DNA of 64,000 nucleotides from Tepidiformaceae bacterium (GCA_958295975.1 OY282446.1:907289-971288); one strand, 5' to 3'; positions 50,333 through 59,496 are shown, counted from the first letter of the stretch. Numbers and translations: made by a program. The notes: generated by a model not told the origin, from the letters alone.

Positions 50333-51364
50333 TCAGTCGAGCCGCGCCTCCGCCGCCACGAACTCGCGCACCAGCGGGAACACCAGCCGCCGTTGCGGAT
50401 CGAGCAGGTCGTCCAGCGTCGTCTGCAGCAGGAAGGCGAAGGCGAAGCCGCCCTCCCCGCTCCCCGCCGCGCGCACGTAGCCCGCCGCCGCGAAATGGTC
50501 GTGGTGCCCCTCGCCCGTCCAGTAGCCCGCCTTCTGCCCCGACTCGTGGCCCTCCAGCCCGAATTCGGCGGGGAAGGTCTCGTAGCCGTGCGGCAGCTCC
50601 GCCCGCGCGGCGCGCCCCAGCAGCCAGCCCGTCCAGCGTTCGTCGAGCTGCTCCCCGCGCAGGATCGAGGCCCACACGCGCGCCAGGTCGTGCGGCGTGA
50701 AGATCGCCTCCCGCCAGCTCCATTCCAGCCGCGAGTTCGCGGAGACGCCCGCCCGCTCCAGCACCGCCGCCACCTGCGCGGGCGTCACGCGCGCCGCCAC
50801 CGCGTCCGTGTTCCGGTCGAGCGAATGGCGGAGCACCTGCTCCATGTCCTCCTCCACCTCCGCGAACGCGATCAGCCCCTCCTGCACCGCGCGCAGGGCC
50901 GCCAGCAGGATGACGATCTTGCCTGCGGAGGCCGGGTACTGCGCGTAGCCGGGCCGCACCACCACCGCCGAACCGCAGGCCACGTCGATGATCGCCAGCC
51001 CCCAGGCGCCCGGATAGCCCGCCATGACGTCCTCCACGGCGGCGACCAGCGCCGCTCCGCGCCCGGGCCCGCTCTCGCAGCGCGGGCTGCGGCCGTCCGC
51101 AGCGGGCGTCGGCGTCTCCACCGGCGCGGCGGTGGCGGTCGGCGTTGGAGTCGGCGTGGGCGTGGGCGTGGCGGTCGGAGTCGCGCGCGGCGTGGAGGTG
51201 GGCGCGGGCGTGACCGTGACGGTGACGGCGGAGGCCGCGCGCTCCGGCGGCGCCTCCGTCCCCTCCCCCAGCGTCAGCGCCAGCGCGACGGCGATGGCCA
51301 CGCCCCCCGCCAGTGCAACCGCCGCCGCCGCGATCGCGCTCCGCCGCCGCCCGTCCCGCAGCAC
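50333..51364 (-). CDS. Beta-lactamase-like serine hydrolase, membrane-anchored (2)
   Basis: 343 residues: an uncleaved signal anchor (about 8-30), a short Pro/Thr linker and the same hydrolase domain as the neighbour, with SAGK in QYPASAGKIVIL, HSLDRNTDAVAARVTPAQV and KAG in [12 protein letters not shown]. The two genes are tandem paralogues 38 bases apart, but one is a lipoprotein and the other an integral anchor protein. GTG 51362-51364 is preferred because TAGAGT (51372-51377) lies 7 bases upstream; another GTG at 51373 lies inside that box. Confidence 0.72.
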   Translation of the reverse strand: MLRDGRRRSAIAAAAVALAGGVAIAVALALTLGEGTEAPPERAASAVTVTVTPAPTSTPRATPTATPTPTPTPTPTATAAPVETPTPAADGRSPRCESGPGRGAALVAAVEDVMAGYPGAWGLAIIDVACGSAVVVRPGYAQYPASAGKIVILLAALRAVQEGLIAFAEVEEDMEQVLRHSLDRNTDAVAARVTPAQVAAVLERAGVSANSRLEWSWREAIFTPHDLARVWASILRGEQLDERWTGWLLGRAARAELPHGYETFPAEFGLEGHESGQKAGYWTGEGHHDHFAAAGYVRAAGSGEGGFAFAFLLQTTLDDLLDPQRRLVFPLVREFVAAEARLD

Positions 51365-51371
51365 GCGCGCC

Positions 51372-51377
51372 ACTCTA
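51372..51377 (-). promoter_or_regulatory. -10 box of leaderless serine-hydrolase gene (2)
   Basis: TAGAGT on the minus strand, 7 bases before GTG 51364. It decides between two candidate GTG starts. Confidence 0.4.
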
Positions 51378-51466
51378 GCGAACGGCGCCCGCCGCCGCCT
51401 TGCGGGAAGGGCCCCGGACGCGGCATAGTCGCGCCGCCGGGGCCGTCGCGCCCGGCGGGAGACGCC

Positions 51467-52294
51467 ATGGCCGGACTCAACCTCACCGGAATCGAAGGAA
51501 AGGTGGCCGTCGTCACCGGCGCGGGCCGCATGAAGAGCATCGGACGCGCCATCGCCGTCGAGCTCGCCAACGCCGGGGCCGACGTCGTCGTCACGGGCAC
51601 GGGCCGCCCCCCCGAGCGCTACCCCGACGACGAGAAGGCCGCGGACTGGAAGGACATCGCCTCCGTCGCCGAGGAGATCGAGGCCGCGGGCCGCCGCGCC
51701 CTGCCCCTCGTCAGCGACGCCGGCGACGAGGGCTCCGTGCGCGACCTGCTCGACCGCACGCTCGCCGAATTCGGGCGCGTCGATTTCGTCGTGAACAACG
51801 CCGGCGCCGCCCGCGGCCCCGACCGCGTGCCCGTCGTCGACATGCCCGTGGACGCCTGGGACACGGTCCTCCGCGTGAATCTGCGCGGGGCCTTCCTCAT
51901 GTCGAAGGTCTTCGGCGGGCGGCTGGTGGAGGCGGGCGCGGGCGGCGTCATCGTCAACATCTCCTCCATCGCCGGCAAGCTCCTTCCCCCCAACACCGCC
52001 GCCTACGCCGCCAGCAAGGCGGGCCTGCAGGCGCTCACCGCCTCCATGGCCCAGGAGGTGGGCCGCCACGGCGTGCGCGTCAACGCCATCTGCCCCGGGC
52101 TCGTCGATACCTCGCGCATGGCCGACGTCTTCGACGACCCCGAATTCGACGCGCGCGCCGCCCGCATCCCCATCGGACGCGCCGGGCTCGGCGAGGACAT
52201 CGGCTGGGCCGCCGTCTACCTCTGCAGCGACCAGGGCTCCTGGATCACGGGCCAGTCCATCAACGTGTGCGGGGGCAACGCCGTCGCCCACTGA
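51467..52294 (+). CDS. Short-chain dehydrogenase/reductase (SDR)
   Basis: 275-residue classical SDR. The cofactor motif is VTGAGRMKSIGRAIA (TGxxxGIG type, about 17-31), the NNAG motif VVNNAGAA (about 108), and the catalytic Ser in VNISSIAGK with Y-x-x-x-K as YAASK (about 183-187). It begins EGKVAVVTG, typical of FabG-like oxidoreductases. GGGAGA precedes ATG 51467. The stop is 12 bases before the PIN gene. The substrate is not evident. Confidence 0.92.
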   Translation: MAGLNLTGIEGKVAVVTGAGRMKSIGRAIAVELANAGADVVVTGTGRPPERYPDDEKAADWKDIASVAEEIEAAGRRALPLVSDAGDEGSVRDLLDRTLAEFGRVDFVVNNAGAARGPDRVPVVDMPVDAWDTVLRVNLRGAFLMSKVFGGRLVEAGAGGVIVNISSIAGKLLPPNTAAYAASKAGLQALTASMAQEVGRHGVRVNAICPGLVDTSRMADVFDDPEFDARAARIPIGRAGLGEDIGWAAVYLCSDQGSWITGQSINVCGGNAVAH

Positions 52295-52306
52295 AGCCGT
52301 GACCCC

Positions 52307-52738
52307 GTGAAGCCGCGCGCCGTCGTCGATACCAACCTGCTCGTGGCCGCCCTCGCCCGCCCCTCCGGCGCGGCGGCGCGCGCCCTCCACCACTGGCGCG
52401 CGGGCCGCTTCGAGCATGTCGCCTCCGCCGCCACCCTGCGCGAGGCCGAGCTGGTGGCGGGCGCGCGCTGGGTCGAACGCATCGCGAGCCGCGACGCGCG
52501 CGACGCCCTCCTCGCCGAACTGCGCGCGCGCTCCGTGCTCGTCGAGGCCCCCGTGCTGGACGGCCTCGCCCTGCGCGACGCGGGCGACCGCCGCCTCGTC
52601 GAGGCCGCCCGCGCGGGTGGCGCGCGCTGGCTCGTCACCGCCGACCGCGAGGTGCTGCGGATGCGCGGCCACGGCGCCGTCGAGTTCGTCGCCGCGCGCG
52701 AATTCCTGCGCGCCCTCGATTCCGCCCGCGACGGTTGA
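52307..52738 (+). CDS. PIN-domain protein (COG1569-like), no partner antitoxin
   Basis: 143-residue PIN-fold ribonuclease-like protein. Acidic triad positions are recognisable: Asp in VVDTNLLVAAL (residue 8), Glu in REAELVAGARWVERI (about 48), Asp in RDAGDRRLVEAA and TADREVL (about 95-117). Such proteins are usually toxins of type II systems, but no antitoxin gene adjoins this one: SDR lies 12 bases upstream and an esterase downstream. It may be a solitary housekeeping-type PIN protein. GTG 52307 start. Confidence 0.85.
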   Translation: MKPRAVVDTNLLVAALARPSGAAARALHHWRAGRFEHVASAATLREAELVAGARWVERIASRDARDALLAELRARSVLVEAPVLDGLALRDAGDRRLVEAARAGGARWLVTADREVLRMRGHGAVEFVAAREFLRALDSARDG

Positions 52739-52787
52739 CGCGCCCCCCGCGCGCTCCTACCGTTCCCGCCCACGAGGAGGCCCGCCC

Positions 52788-53711
<924 letters not shown>

Positions 53712-53714
53712 GCG

Positions 53715-55496
53715 CTACGGGGCCAGCGCGCGCGTCTCCCGCTCCCGCCCGACGCGCGCGAGGAAGTTGGCCAGCGGCATCGCCCCCAGGTCCTCGCCCG
53801 TGCGCACGCGCACCGACACCGTGCCCGCCTCCGCCTCGCGGTCGCCCGCCACCAGCATGTAGGGCACCTTCTGCAGCTGCGCGGCGCGGATCTTGGCGTT
53901 CATGCGCTCCGCGCGCGCGTCCACCTCCACGCGGAATCCGGCCTCGCGCAGCGTCGTCGCCGCCGCTTCGGCGTAGGGCGCGTGGCGGTCGGCGATGGGG
54001 ACGATCACCGCCTGCACGGGCGCCAGCCAGAGCGGGAAGGCCCCCCCGAAATGCTCGATCAGCACCCCCAGGAAGCGCTCCGTGGAGCCCGTCACGGCGC
54101 GGTGCAGCAGCACCGGCGTATGCTCGCGCCCGTCCTCCCCCGTGTACGCGCAGCCCATGCGCCCGGGCCCGATGAAGTCCACCTGGATGGTCGAGAGCTG
54201 CCACTCCCGCCCCAGCACGTCCTTCGTGATGAAGTCCGCCTTGGGGCCGTAGAAGGCGGCCTCGCCCTCCTCCTCCGCGTACGCCAGCCCCGACGCCTCC
54301 ATGGCCGCGCGCAGGGCCGCCACCGCCCGTTCCCAGCGCTCCGGGTCGTCCACGAACTTGCCCCCGCCGCCCGCGTCCGGCAGCGAGAGGGCCACGCGGT
54401 ACTCCGTGAAGCCGTAGGTCTCCAGCGCTTCCCGCACGAGCGCCAGCGCGCGCGCGAACTCGTCCCCGATCTGCTCCGGCGCGCAGAACACGTGCGCGTC
54501 GTCCTGCGTCAGCGCGCGCACGCGCGTGAGCCCGCTCAGCTCGCCCGACTTCTCGTAGCGGTAGAGCGTGGCGAACTCGGCGTAGCGCAGCGGCAGCTCG
54601 CGGTAGCTGTGCTGCTCCGCGTTGAACAGCGCCATGTGCGAGGGGCAGTTCATCGGCTTCAGGTAGAGCTCCGTCTCGCCGTCCCGCATGGGCGGGAACA
54701 TGGCGCTCGCGTAGTGCTCCTTGTGCCCCGACCGCTCGAAGAGCGCGCCCTTCACCAGATGCGCCGTCCACACGTGTTGGTAGCCCGCCCGCTCCTGCAG
54801 CTCGCGCACGTAGCTCTCCATCAGGTGGCGCACCGTCTCCCCCTTCGGCAGGAAGAGGGGGATGCCCGGCCCCACGTCGTCGGAGAAGGCGAAGAGGCCC
54901 AGCTCGCGGCCCACGCGGCGGTGGTCGCGTTTGCGCGCCTCCTCCAGCCGTCGCTCGTGCTCCTCCAGCTCCTCGCGCGTCTCGAAGAGCGCCCCGTAGA
55001 CCCGCTGCAGCTGGGGATTGGCCTCGTCGCCGCGCCAGTAGGCCCCGGCGATGCTCATCAGCTTGAAGGCCGGGATCTCGCCCGTGTGGTTCACGTGCCC
55101 GCCGCGGCAGAGGTCCGTGAACCCGCCGTGCGTGCACTGCGTGATGGCACCGTCCTCCAGCCCCGCCAGCAGGTCGAGCTTGAAGGGCTGATCGCGCCAG
55201 CGTTCCTCCGCCTCCGCCCGCGTGATCGCCTCCATGCGGAAGGGGAGCCGCCGCCCGATCGACTTCCGCATGCGCCGCCGCAGCCAGGCCAGGTCCTCCT
55301 GCGTGAGCGGGCGCGGCAGGCGGAAATCGTAGTAGAAGCCGGTGTCCGTGGGCGGCCCGATGCCGAGCTCGGCCTCCGGCATCAGCTCCAGCATGGCCTC
55401 GGCCAGCACGTGCGCGGCGGAGTGGCGCATGCGCGCGAGCCGCTCCCCGCGCGGCAGGGCCTCCAGCTCGACGCGCTCCTCGATCGGTTCGGGCAT
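53715..55496 (-). CDS. thrS: Threonyl-tRNA synthetase lacking the N-terminal TGS domain
   Basis: 593-residue class II synthetase. The editing (HxxxH) domain is present: MRHSAAHVLAEAM (about 24) and CTHGGFTDLCRGGH (about 148). The catalytic core has motif 2 region FATLYRYEKSGELSGLTRVR, zinc ligands Cys in MNCPSHM (about 285) with His in TQDDAHVFC, and motif 3 TERFLGVLIEHFGG; the anticodon domain ends the protein. The 60-residue TGS domain of the E. coli enzyme (642 residues) is missing. The ATG at 55496 follows a T-box leader (55497-55754), so synthesis should rise when uncharged tRNA-Thr accumulates. Confidence 0.96.
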   Translation of the reverse strand: MPEPIEERVELEALPRGERLARMRHSAAHVLAEAMLELMPEAELGIGPPTDTGFYYDFRLPRPLTQEDLAWLRRRMRKSIGRRLPFRMEAITRAEAEERWRDQPFKLDLLAGLEDGAITQCTHGGFTDLCRGGHVNHTGEIPAFKLMSIAGAYWRGDEANPQLQRVYGALFETREELEEHERRLEEARKRDHRRVGRELGLFAFSDDVGPGIPLFLPKGETVRHLMESYVRELQERAGYQHVWTAHLVKGALFERSGHKEHYASAMFPPMRDGETELYLKPMNCPSHMALFNAEQHSYRELPLRYAEFATLYRYEKSGELSGLTRVRALTQDDAHVFCAPEQIGDEFARALALVREALETYGFTEYRVALSLPDAGGGGKFVDDPERWERAVAALRAAMEASGLAYAEEEGEAAFYGPKADFITKDVLGREWQLSTIQVDFIGPGRMGCAYTGEDGREHTPVLLHRAVTGSTERFLGVLIEHFGGAFPLWLAPVQAVIVPIADRHAPYAEAAATTLREAGFRVEVDARAERMNAKIRAAQLQKVPYMLVAGDREAEAGTVSVRVRTGEDLGAMPLANFLARVGRERETRALAP

Positions 55497-55754
55497 GGGC
55501 GGAATCCCCCTCGGCGTACTCGCGCTCCTCGGGGACGGCGCGCGGCCCGTGGTTCCACCCCGATTCCCCGCGCGGCGAACGCGCGGGCTCCTTCGCGGCC
55601 GCTAACGGGGCCGACCGCGCGCCCTTATCGCGAGGCTTCGGGCGCGGGCTCGCGGGTGGTGTTCGCCGCCGGACGCCGCGCTCGCAGCCGTGGCGCGGCT
55701 CTCTGGGGCTGGCGGCTACTCGTCCCGGTCGTCGCCGATCACTCTGCAACTGTC
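55497..55754 (-). promoter_or_regulatory. T-box riboswitch leader of thrS
   Basis: On the minus strand a T-box sequence GGTGGAACCACGG lies at 55547-55559, followed by a sequence that can pair back (CCGTCCCC), the usual antiterminator/antisequestrator element. Upstream are T-box stem I features: a GACGAGUAG-like segment and AGAGAG (about 55698-55720), and a likely specifier loop with ACC (threonine codon) at about 55655-55660. A TATGCT -10 box (55761-55766) gives a leader of about 255 bases. No T-rich terminator is visible, so translational control is likely. Confidence 0.75.
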
Positions 55755-55828
55755 CCTCCGAGCATAGCCGCCGCGTCCGCGCCGGTCGAGCGCCCCCACG
55801 CCATGGCAGGCCCCGGCCCGGCCGCGCG

Positions 55829-55834
55829 TATGAT
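55829..55834 (+). promoter_or_regulatory. -10 box of the RCC1/GSDH gene, copy B
   Basis: TATGAT, 7 bases before ATG 55842 and including the alternative ATG at 55830, as in copy A. Confidence 0.5.
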
Positions 55835-55841
55835 CGGCGGG

Positions 55842-57752
55842 ATGCGGCTGTTGAACCGAACGCCCTGGATCGCCCTGGCGCTGGCTCCGACGCTTCTGCT
55901 GGCCGCCTGCATCACCGGCGCCGCGCCCGCGCCCTCGCCCGTGGTCCCCATGCCGGAGGGCGTGGTCTTCACGCAGCTGGCGGTCGGCGAGCATCACGTC
56001 TGCGGCCTCGAGGCGGATGGCGTGGCCGTCTGCTGGGGCCGCAACGATGAAGGCCAGCTGGACGTCCCCGATGGCATGCGCTTCCGGCAGCTGACGGCGG
56101 GCCGCTACTTCTCCTGCGGCCTGCGCCTTGAGGGCACGCTGGCCTGTTGGGGGCGCGCCGCGGCGGACTGGCCGGTCGGCGAATCGGGAACCTGGGCGAT
56201 GGTGAGCGCCAGGGGCTACGCGCTCTGTGCGCTGGACGCCGATGGCGCCGCCGCCTGCTGGGGATCGATCGCCCCACCGCCGGAGGGCCCGCGGTACACC
56301 GTCATCGGCGTGGGCCGCAACTACGGCTGCGGCCTCACCTTCGCAGGCGATCTGGAGTGTTGGGGGAACAACGACCACGGCCAGGCCGACTGGCGGGATG
56401 GGCCGTTCACGGCATTGTCGGTCGGCTGGTTGCATCTGTGCGCCCTGCGCTCCGATGGCTCAGCCTTCTGCCAAGGGAACAACTACTACGGCCAGACCCA
56501 ACCGCCCGACGCGTCCTTCGCACAGGTCGTCACCGCGCGGGAATACTCCTGCGGGCTCACTGACGAGGGCGCGCTGGTCTGCTGGGGCAGGAAGGGATCC
56601 CCGCCAGCCGGACCGTTCACGGCGCTCTCTTCCGGCCGGTATCGCATCTGCGGGTTGCGCTCCGGCGGCGACGCCGTGTGCTGGGAGATGACCGGGGGGA
56701 GGGGCCAGCCCCTGACTCTGAATCTCTCGCCGGCGCAAGCCCTCGAGGGCAGGTCGTTCGACCAGCCCGTCGAACTCTTCCCCTGGCCGGGCGGCGGGCT
56801 GGCGGTCGCGGAACGCCGCGGCGCCATCGCCGTCCACGCCCCCGGAACGCCGCCGCGCCTCGTCCTCGATCTGACCGCTCGCACCGCCGCCGGCGGCGAG
56901 CGGGGCCTGCTTAGCGCCGCGCTCGATCCGGAATTCGACGCATTCCCCTACCTCTACGTCTGGTACAGCGCACTGACTGGAGACGGGTCCGATGCGACGG
57001 CCCGGCTCTCCCGCTTTTCCGTCGTCGATGGCCGCGTGATCGGGGGGGGGGAGGAGCTGATCATCCTGGAACTCCGCCAGTCATCCCGGATACACCAGGG
57101 AGGGGCGATTCGCTTCGCCCCCGACGGGATGCTCTACCTGGGGATTGGCGATAATGGTCTGGGGCGGAATGCGCAGAACCTGCAAAGCCTGCGAGGCGCG
57201 ATCATCCGCATCGACGTGCGCGGGGCTTCGGCGGAGCGACCGTATCGGGTACCGGACGACAACCCGCTGCTCGCGATGCCGGAGGCCCGCCCCGAAATCT
57301 GGGCCTTCGGCCTGCGCAACCCCTGGCGCATGAACTTCGACGCGGAGGGAAGGCTGTGGGTCGCGGACGTTGGCCACGGCCAGGAGGAAGAAGTTTCCCT
57401 CGTGACGGCGGGCGCGAACCTGGGCTGGCCTCTCCTCGAGGGCGCCTACTGTCGCGGCGAGCAGCGCGCGTGCGACGCGCTCGGCGCCACGCCCCCGGTG
57501 GCGACCTACGGCCGCGATCTGGGCTGCGCAATCATCGGCGGCGTGGGCTCTCCCCCGAACGGCGCGTACCTCTTCGGCGACTACTGTAGCGGGCGCATCT
57601 GGAGGCTGGAGGAGGACGGCGCGTCGGGCTGGTCGATGCGGGAGATCGCGCGCGCGGACCGTCAGATTCTCGGCTTCGGGCGTGGCGCCGGCGGAGAGGT
57701 GTACGTACTCACCGCCGGCGGCCCCATCCTCAGGCTGGAGCTGCCCCCGTAG
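55842..57752 (+). CDS. Lipoprotein with RCC1-like repeats fused to PQQ-type sugar dehydrogenase domain (copy B)
   Basis: 636 residues, closest to copy A (29070-30974) in the signal peptide, the VVPMPEGVVFTQLAVG start, the RCC1 blades and the C-terminal 45 residues. In the GSDH part from about LRNPWRMNFD to GRDLGCAIIGG it instead follows paralogue C (43838-45721), sharing for example EGAYCRGEQRACDALGATPP-type sequence where copy A has an unrelated Cys-containing loop. It is therefore a mosaic. A run of nine G (around 57040) inside the gene is a likely site for frameshifts but the frame is intact. Divergent from thrS; leaderless start. Confidence 0.82.
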   Translation: MRLLNRTPWIALALAPTLLLAACITGAAPAPSPVVPMPEGVVFTQLAVGEHHVCGLEADGVAVCWGRNDEGQLDVPDGMRFRQLTAGRYFSCGLRLEGTLACWGRAAADWPVGESGTWAMVSARGYALCALDADGAAACWGSIAPPPEGPRYTVIGVGRNYGCGLTFAGDLECWGNNDHGQADWRDGPFTALSVGWLHLCALRSDGSAFCQGNNYYGQTQPPDASFAQVVTAREYSCGLTDEGALVCWGRKGSPPAGPFTALSSGRYRICGLRSGGDAVCWEMTGGRGQPLTLNLSPAQALEGRSFDQPVELFPWPGGGLAVAERRGAIAVHAPGTPPRLVLDLTARTAAGGERGLLSAALDPEFDAFPYLYVWYSALTGDGSDATARLSRFSVVDGRVIGGGEELIILELRQSSRIHQGGAIRFAPDGMLYLGIGDNGLGRNAQNLQSLRGAIIRIDVRGASAERPYRVPDDNPLLAMPEARPEIWAFGLRNPWRMNFDAEGRLWVADVGHGQEEEVSLVTAGANLGWPLLEGAYCRGEQRACDALGATPPVATYGRDLGCAIIGGVGSPPNGAYLFGDYCSGRIWRLEEDGASGWSMREIARADRQILGFGRGAGGEVYVLTAGGPILRLELPP

Positions 57753-57778
57753 CGCGCGCAGCGGTCGAGCGCGCCCGC

Positions 57779-58246
57779 TCACGACGCCCGCTCCAGCAGC
57801 CACAGGAGGAACGCCAGCGCCGCCGCCGCCGGAATGGCCCAGCGCAGCACCGGCGCGATACCGCCCGTGCCGGCGGCGGGTTCGCGGCGGCGGCGCGGCG
57901 GGTACGCGAACGGCTCCGGCGCCAGCCCCGTGATTTCGCGGAAGCGCTCCGCGCGCCGGTCGCGCAGCGCCTTCATGGCCGCCTCGAAGCGCGCCGCATC
58001 CGCGCGCGTCTCCAGCGGCCACGAGGTCCACGCCAGTTCCGGGTTCGCGCCCGCCGTGGACGCGCTGCGCCCCTCCGCGTGCTCCCGCGCCCGCGCCCGC
58101 ACGCGCGCCGAATGCCCCACGTAGTGCCCGCGGTCCGTCTCCAGCACGTACACGTAGTAGCGCCGCCCGGCCACGGCGGCGTCGCGCGCGTCCTGCTCCT
58201 CGCCGAGGTCCTCCGGCTCGTAGTAGCCGCGCCGCCGTCCGCGCAC
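57779..58246 (-). CDS. GIY-YIG-domain protein with C-terminal membrane anchor (copy B)
   Basis: 155 residues from GTG 58244-58246, differing from copy A (28576-29043) at only a few residues; YVYVLE, HYVG, the ARVRARAREH helix and the C-terminal membrane helix are all retained, so purifying selection or very recent duplication is implied. Convergent with the RCC1/GSDH gene, 26 bases apart. Upstream lies the broken tRNA-Val instead of a complete one. Confidence 0.72.
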   Translation of the reverse strand: MRGRRRGYYEPEDLGEEQDARDAAVAGRRYYVYVLETDRGHYVGHSARVRARAREHAEGRSASTAGANPELAWTSWPLETRADAARFEAAMKALRDRRAERFREITGLAPEPFAYPPRRRREPAAGTGGIAPVLRWAIPAAAALAFLLWLLERAS

Positions 58247-58303
58247 CGCGCGAGCATGGCGCGCGTTTCGCGGGACCGCAAGACACACTGGCATGCCCTC
58301 CGC

Positions 58304-58343
58304 GGGCAGTTAGCTCAGACGGTTAGAGCGCGTTGACATCGCA
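58304..58343 (+). pseudogene. Truncated tRNA-Val (5' half)
   Basis: Matches the first 42 bases of tRNA-Val at 28441-28517 (acceptor 5' strand, D-arm, anticodon GAC) with one substitution in the acceptor stem, a 2-base deletion before the anticodon stem, and loss of everything after the anticodon stem. It cannot fold as a tRNA. Confidence 0.9.
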
Positions 58344-58448
58344 ATCGGTTCGGGCATGGTGGCTACTCCTCTGGCGGTCCAGCCCGAACGCTTCCGCGAT
58401 GCGGTCGAGCTTTTCCCTGACTTCCGGGTGAATTTCCGGTTCTTCCAT
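58323..58448 (-). pseudogene. Truncated small reading frames at the duplication junction
   Basis: From ATG 58446-58448 a 41-codon frame starts MEEPEIHPEVREKLDRIAEA and ends inside the tRNA fragment. A second ATG at 58355-58357 (MPEPIAMS...) overlaps it, with GAGGAG 8 bases upstream, and also ends in the tRNA fragment. The overlap of two short genes, the first helical and basic/acidic, resembles a toxin-antitoxin pair cut by the duplication. Their original 3' ends are gone. Identity uncertain. Confidence 0.35.
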
Positions 58449-58535
58449 CACCACCGCCAGAACAACGCACGCACCTGACCCGCTCCCGCGCCCCCGCGCC
58501 CCCGCGCGTAGGATGCGGCGCGGAGGCTGAAAAGC

Positions 58536-59468
58536 ATGACGAAGCCCCGGTTCGGCGTGAACGTGCCCCAGATCAAGCGCGCGTGGGCGGAAACCGCCGC
58601 CGCCGCCCGCGAATTCGAGGCCCTCGGCTTCGATTCCATCTGGGTGAACGACCACCTCTACGGCCCGCAGTCGCCGTCCATCCCCATCCTCGAGGCGTGG
58701 ACCGCCGTGGCCGCGCTGGCCGCCATCACGGAGCGCGTCGAAATCGGCACGCTGGTGACGCCCGCGGGCATGCGAAACCCCGCGCACCTGGGCAAGGCCA
58801 TCGCCACCGCCGACGCCATCGCGGGCGGGCGCGTCGTCCCCGGGCTGGGCGCGGGCTGGATGGAGCGCGAGTTCACCGACTTCGGCATGCCCTTCCTGCC
58901 CGTGCGCCAGCGGCTGGCCCAGCTGGAGGAGACGGCGATGCTGCTGCGGCGCATGTGGGAGGAGGACGGGCCGGTCACCTTCGCGGGCGAGCACGTGCGC
59001 GTGGAGAACCTCGTGTGCGAGCCGAAGCCGTCGCGCCGTCCGCCCCTCCTCATCGGGGGCGCGGGCGAGCGCGTCACGCTGCGCATCGCGGCGCGCCACG
59101 CGGACATCTGGAACAACCTCGCGGGCCACCACGCGGACCTCGCGCGCAAGGTGGCCGTGCTGCGCGGGCACTGCCGCGACGAGGGGCGCGACCCCGCGGA
59201 GGTGGCCATCAGCCAGCAGTGCCTGGTCACGATCGCGCCGGACGAAGCCTCGGCGGGGCCGATGATCGAGCGGGCGCAGCGCATCTTCGGCGGCCATCTC
59301 GGCGACCCGACGGGACCGCTGGCGCTGTCGGGCAGCCCCGAGCGCATCCGCGACCAGATCGCGCGCAACCGCGAGCTGGGCTGCGAGCTGTTCGTCATGG
59401 AGTTCTTCGGGCGCGACACGCGCGAACCCGCACGCCTCTTCGCGGAGCGCGTCCTCCCGTACGTGTGA
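58536..59468 (+). CDS. LLM-class (F420-dependent) oxidoreductase
   Basis: 310-residue luciferase-like monooxygenase/F420-dependent reductase-fold protein. It has FGVNVPQ and AREFEALGFDSIWVNDHLYG at the N-terminus, TLVTPAGMRNPAHLGKAIATAD, GLGAGWMEREFTDFG (conserved GxGxGW) and a C-terminal GSPERIRDQI helix, all as in the TIGR03619/LLM group that uses F420 or FMN. GGAGG precedes ATG 58536, with TAGGAT upstream. Substrate unknown. F420 use would fit Chloroflexota/Actinobacteria but biosynthesis genes are not in this window. Confidence 0.88.
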   Translation: MTKPRFGVNVPQIKRAWAETAAAAREFEALGFDSIWVNDHLYGPQSPSIPILEAWTAVAALAAITERVEIGTLVTPAGMRNPAHLGKAIATADAIAGGRVVPGLGAGWMEREFTDFGMPFLPVRQRLAQLEETAMLLRRMWEEDGPVTFAGEHVRVENLVCEPKPSRRPPLLIGGAGERVTLRIAARHADIWNNLAGHHADLARKVAVLRGHCRDEGRDPAEVAISQQCLVTIAPDEASAGPMIERAQRIFGGHLGDPTGPLALSGSPERIRDQIARNRELGCELFVMEFFGRDTREPARLFAERVLPYV

Positions 59469-59490
59469 GGAGAGCGCCGCGGGGCGCGTG

Positions 59491-59496
59491 TAGGAT
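59491..59496 (+). promoter_or_regulatory. -10 box of the PD-(D/E)XK/Excalibur gene
   Basis: TAGGAT, 7 bases before ATG 59504. An in-frame ATG at 59495 overlaps the box and is therefore unlikely to be transcribed. Confidence 0.45.

Larger units (their letters stand above)
55799..58343. repeat. Inverted duplication, copy B (RCC1/GSDH gene, GIY-YIG gene, tRNA-Val fragment)
   Basis: Counterpart of 28475-31018 in opposite orientation. It begins just upstream of the RCC1/GSDH promoter and ends in the tRNA-Val anticodon stem, where the sequence changes abruptly to unrelated DNA. Confidence 0.88.

Noticed and set aside
49083-51364. Antibiotic-resistance beta-lactamases
   Set aside because: SxxK and KAG are present, but the omega-loop Glu could not be identified and PT-linked anchors suggest a structural or cell-wall role.
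57040-57060. Frameshift in copy B at the poly-G run
   Set aside because: The frame is open through the run and the protein stays aligned with copies A and C on both sides.
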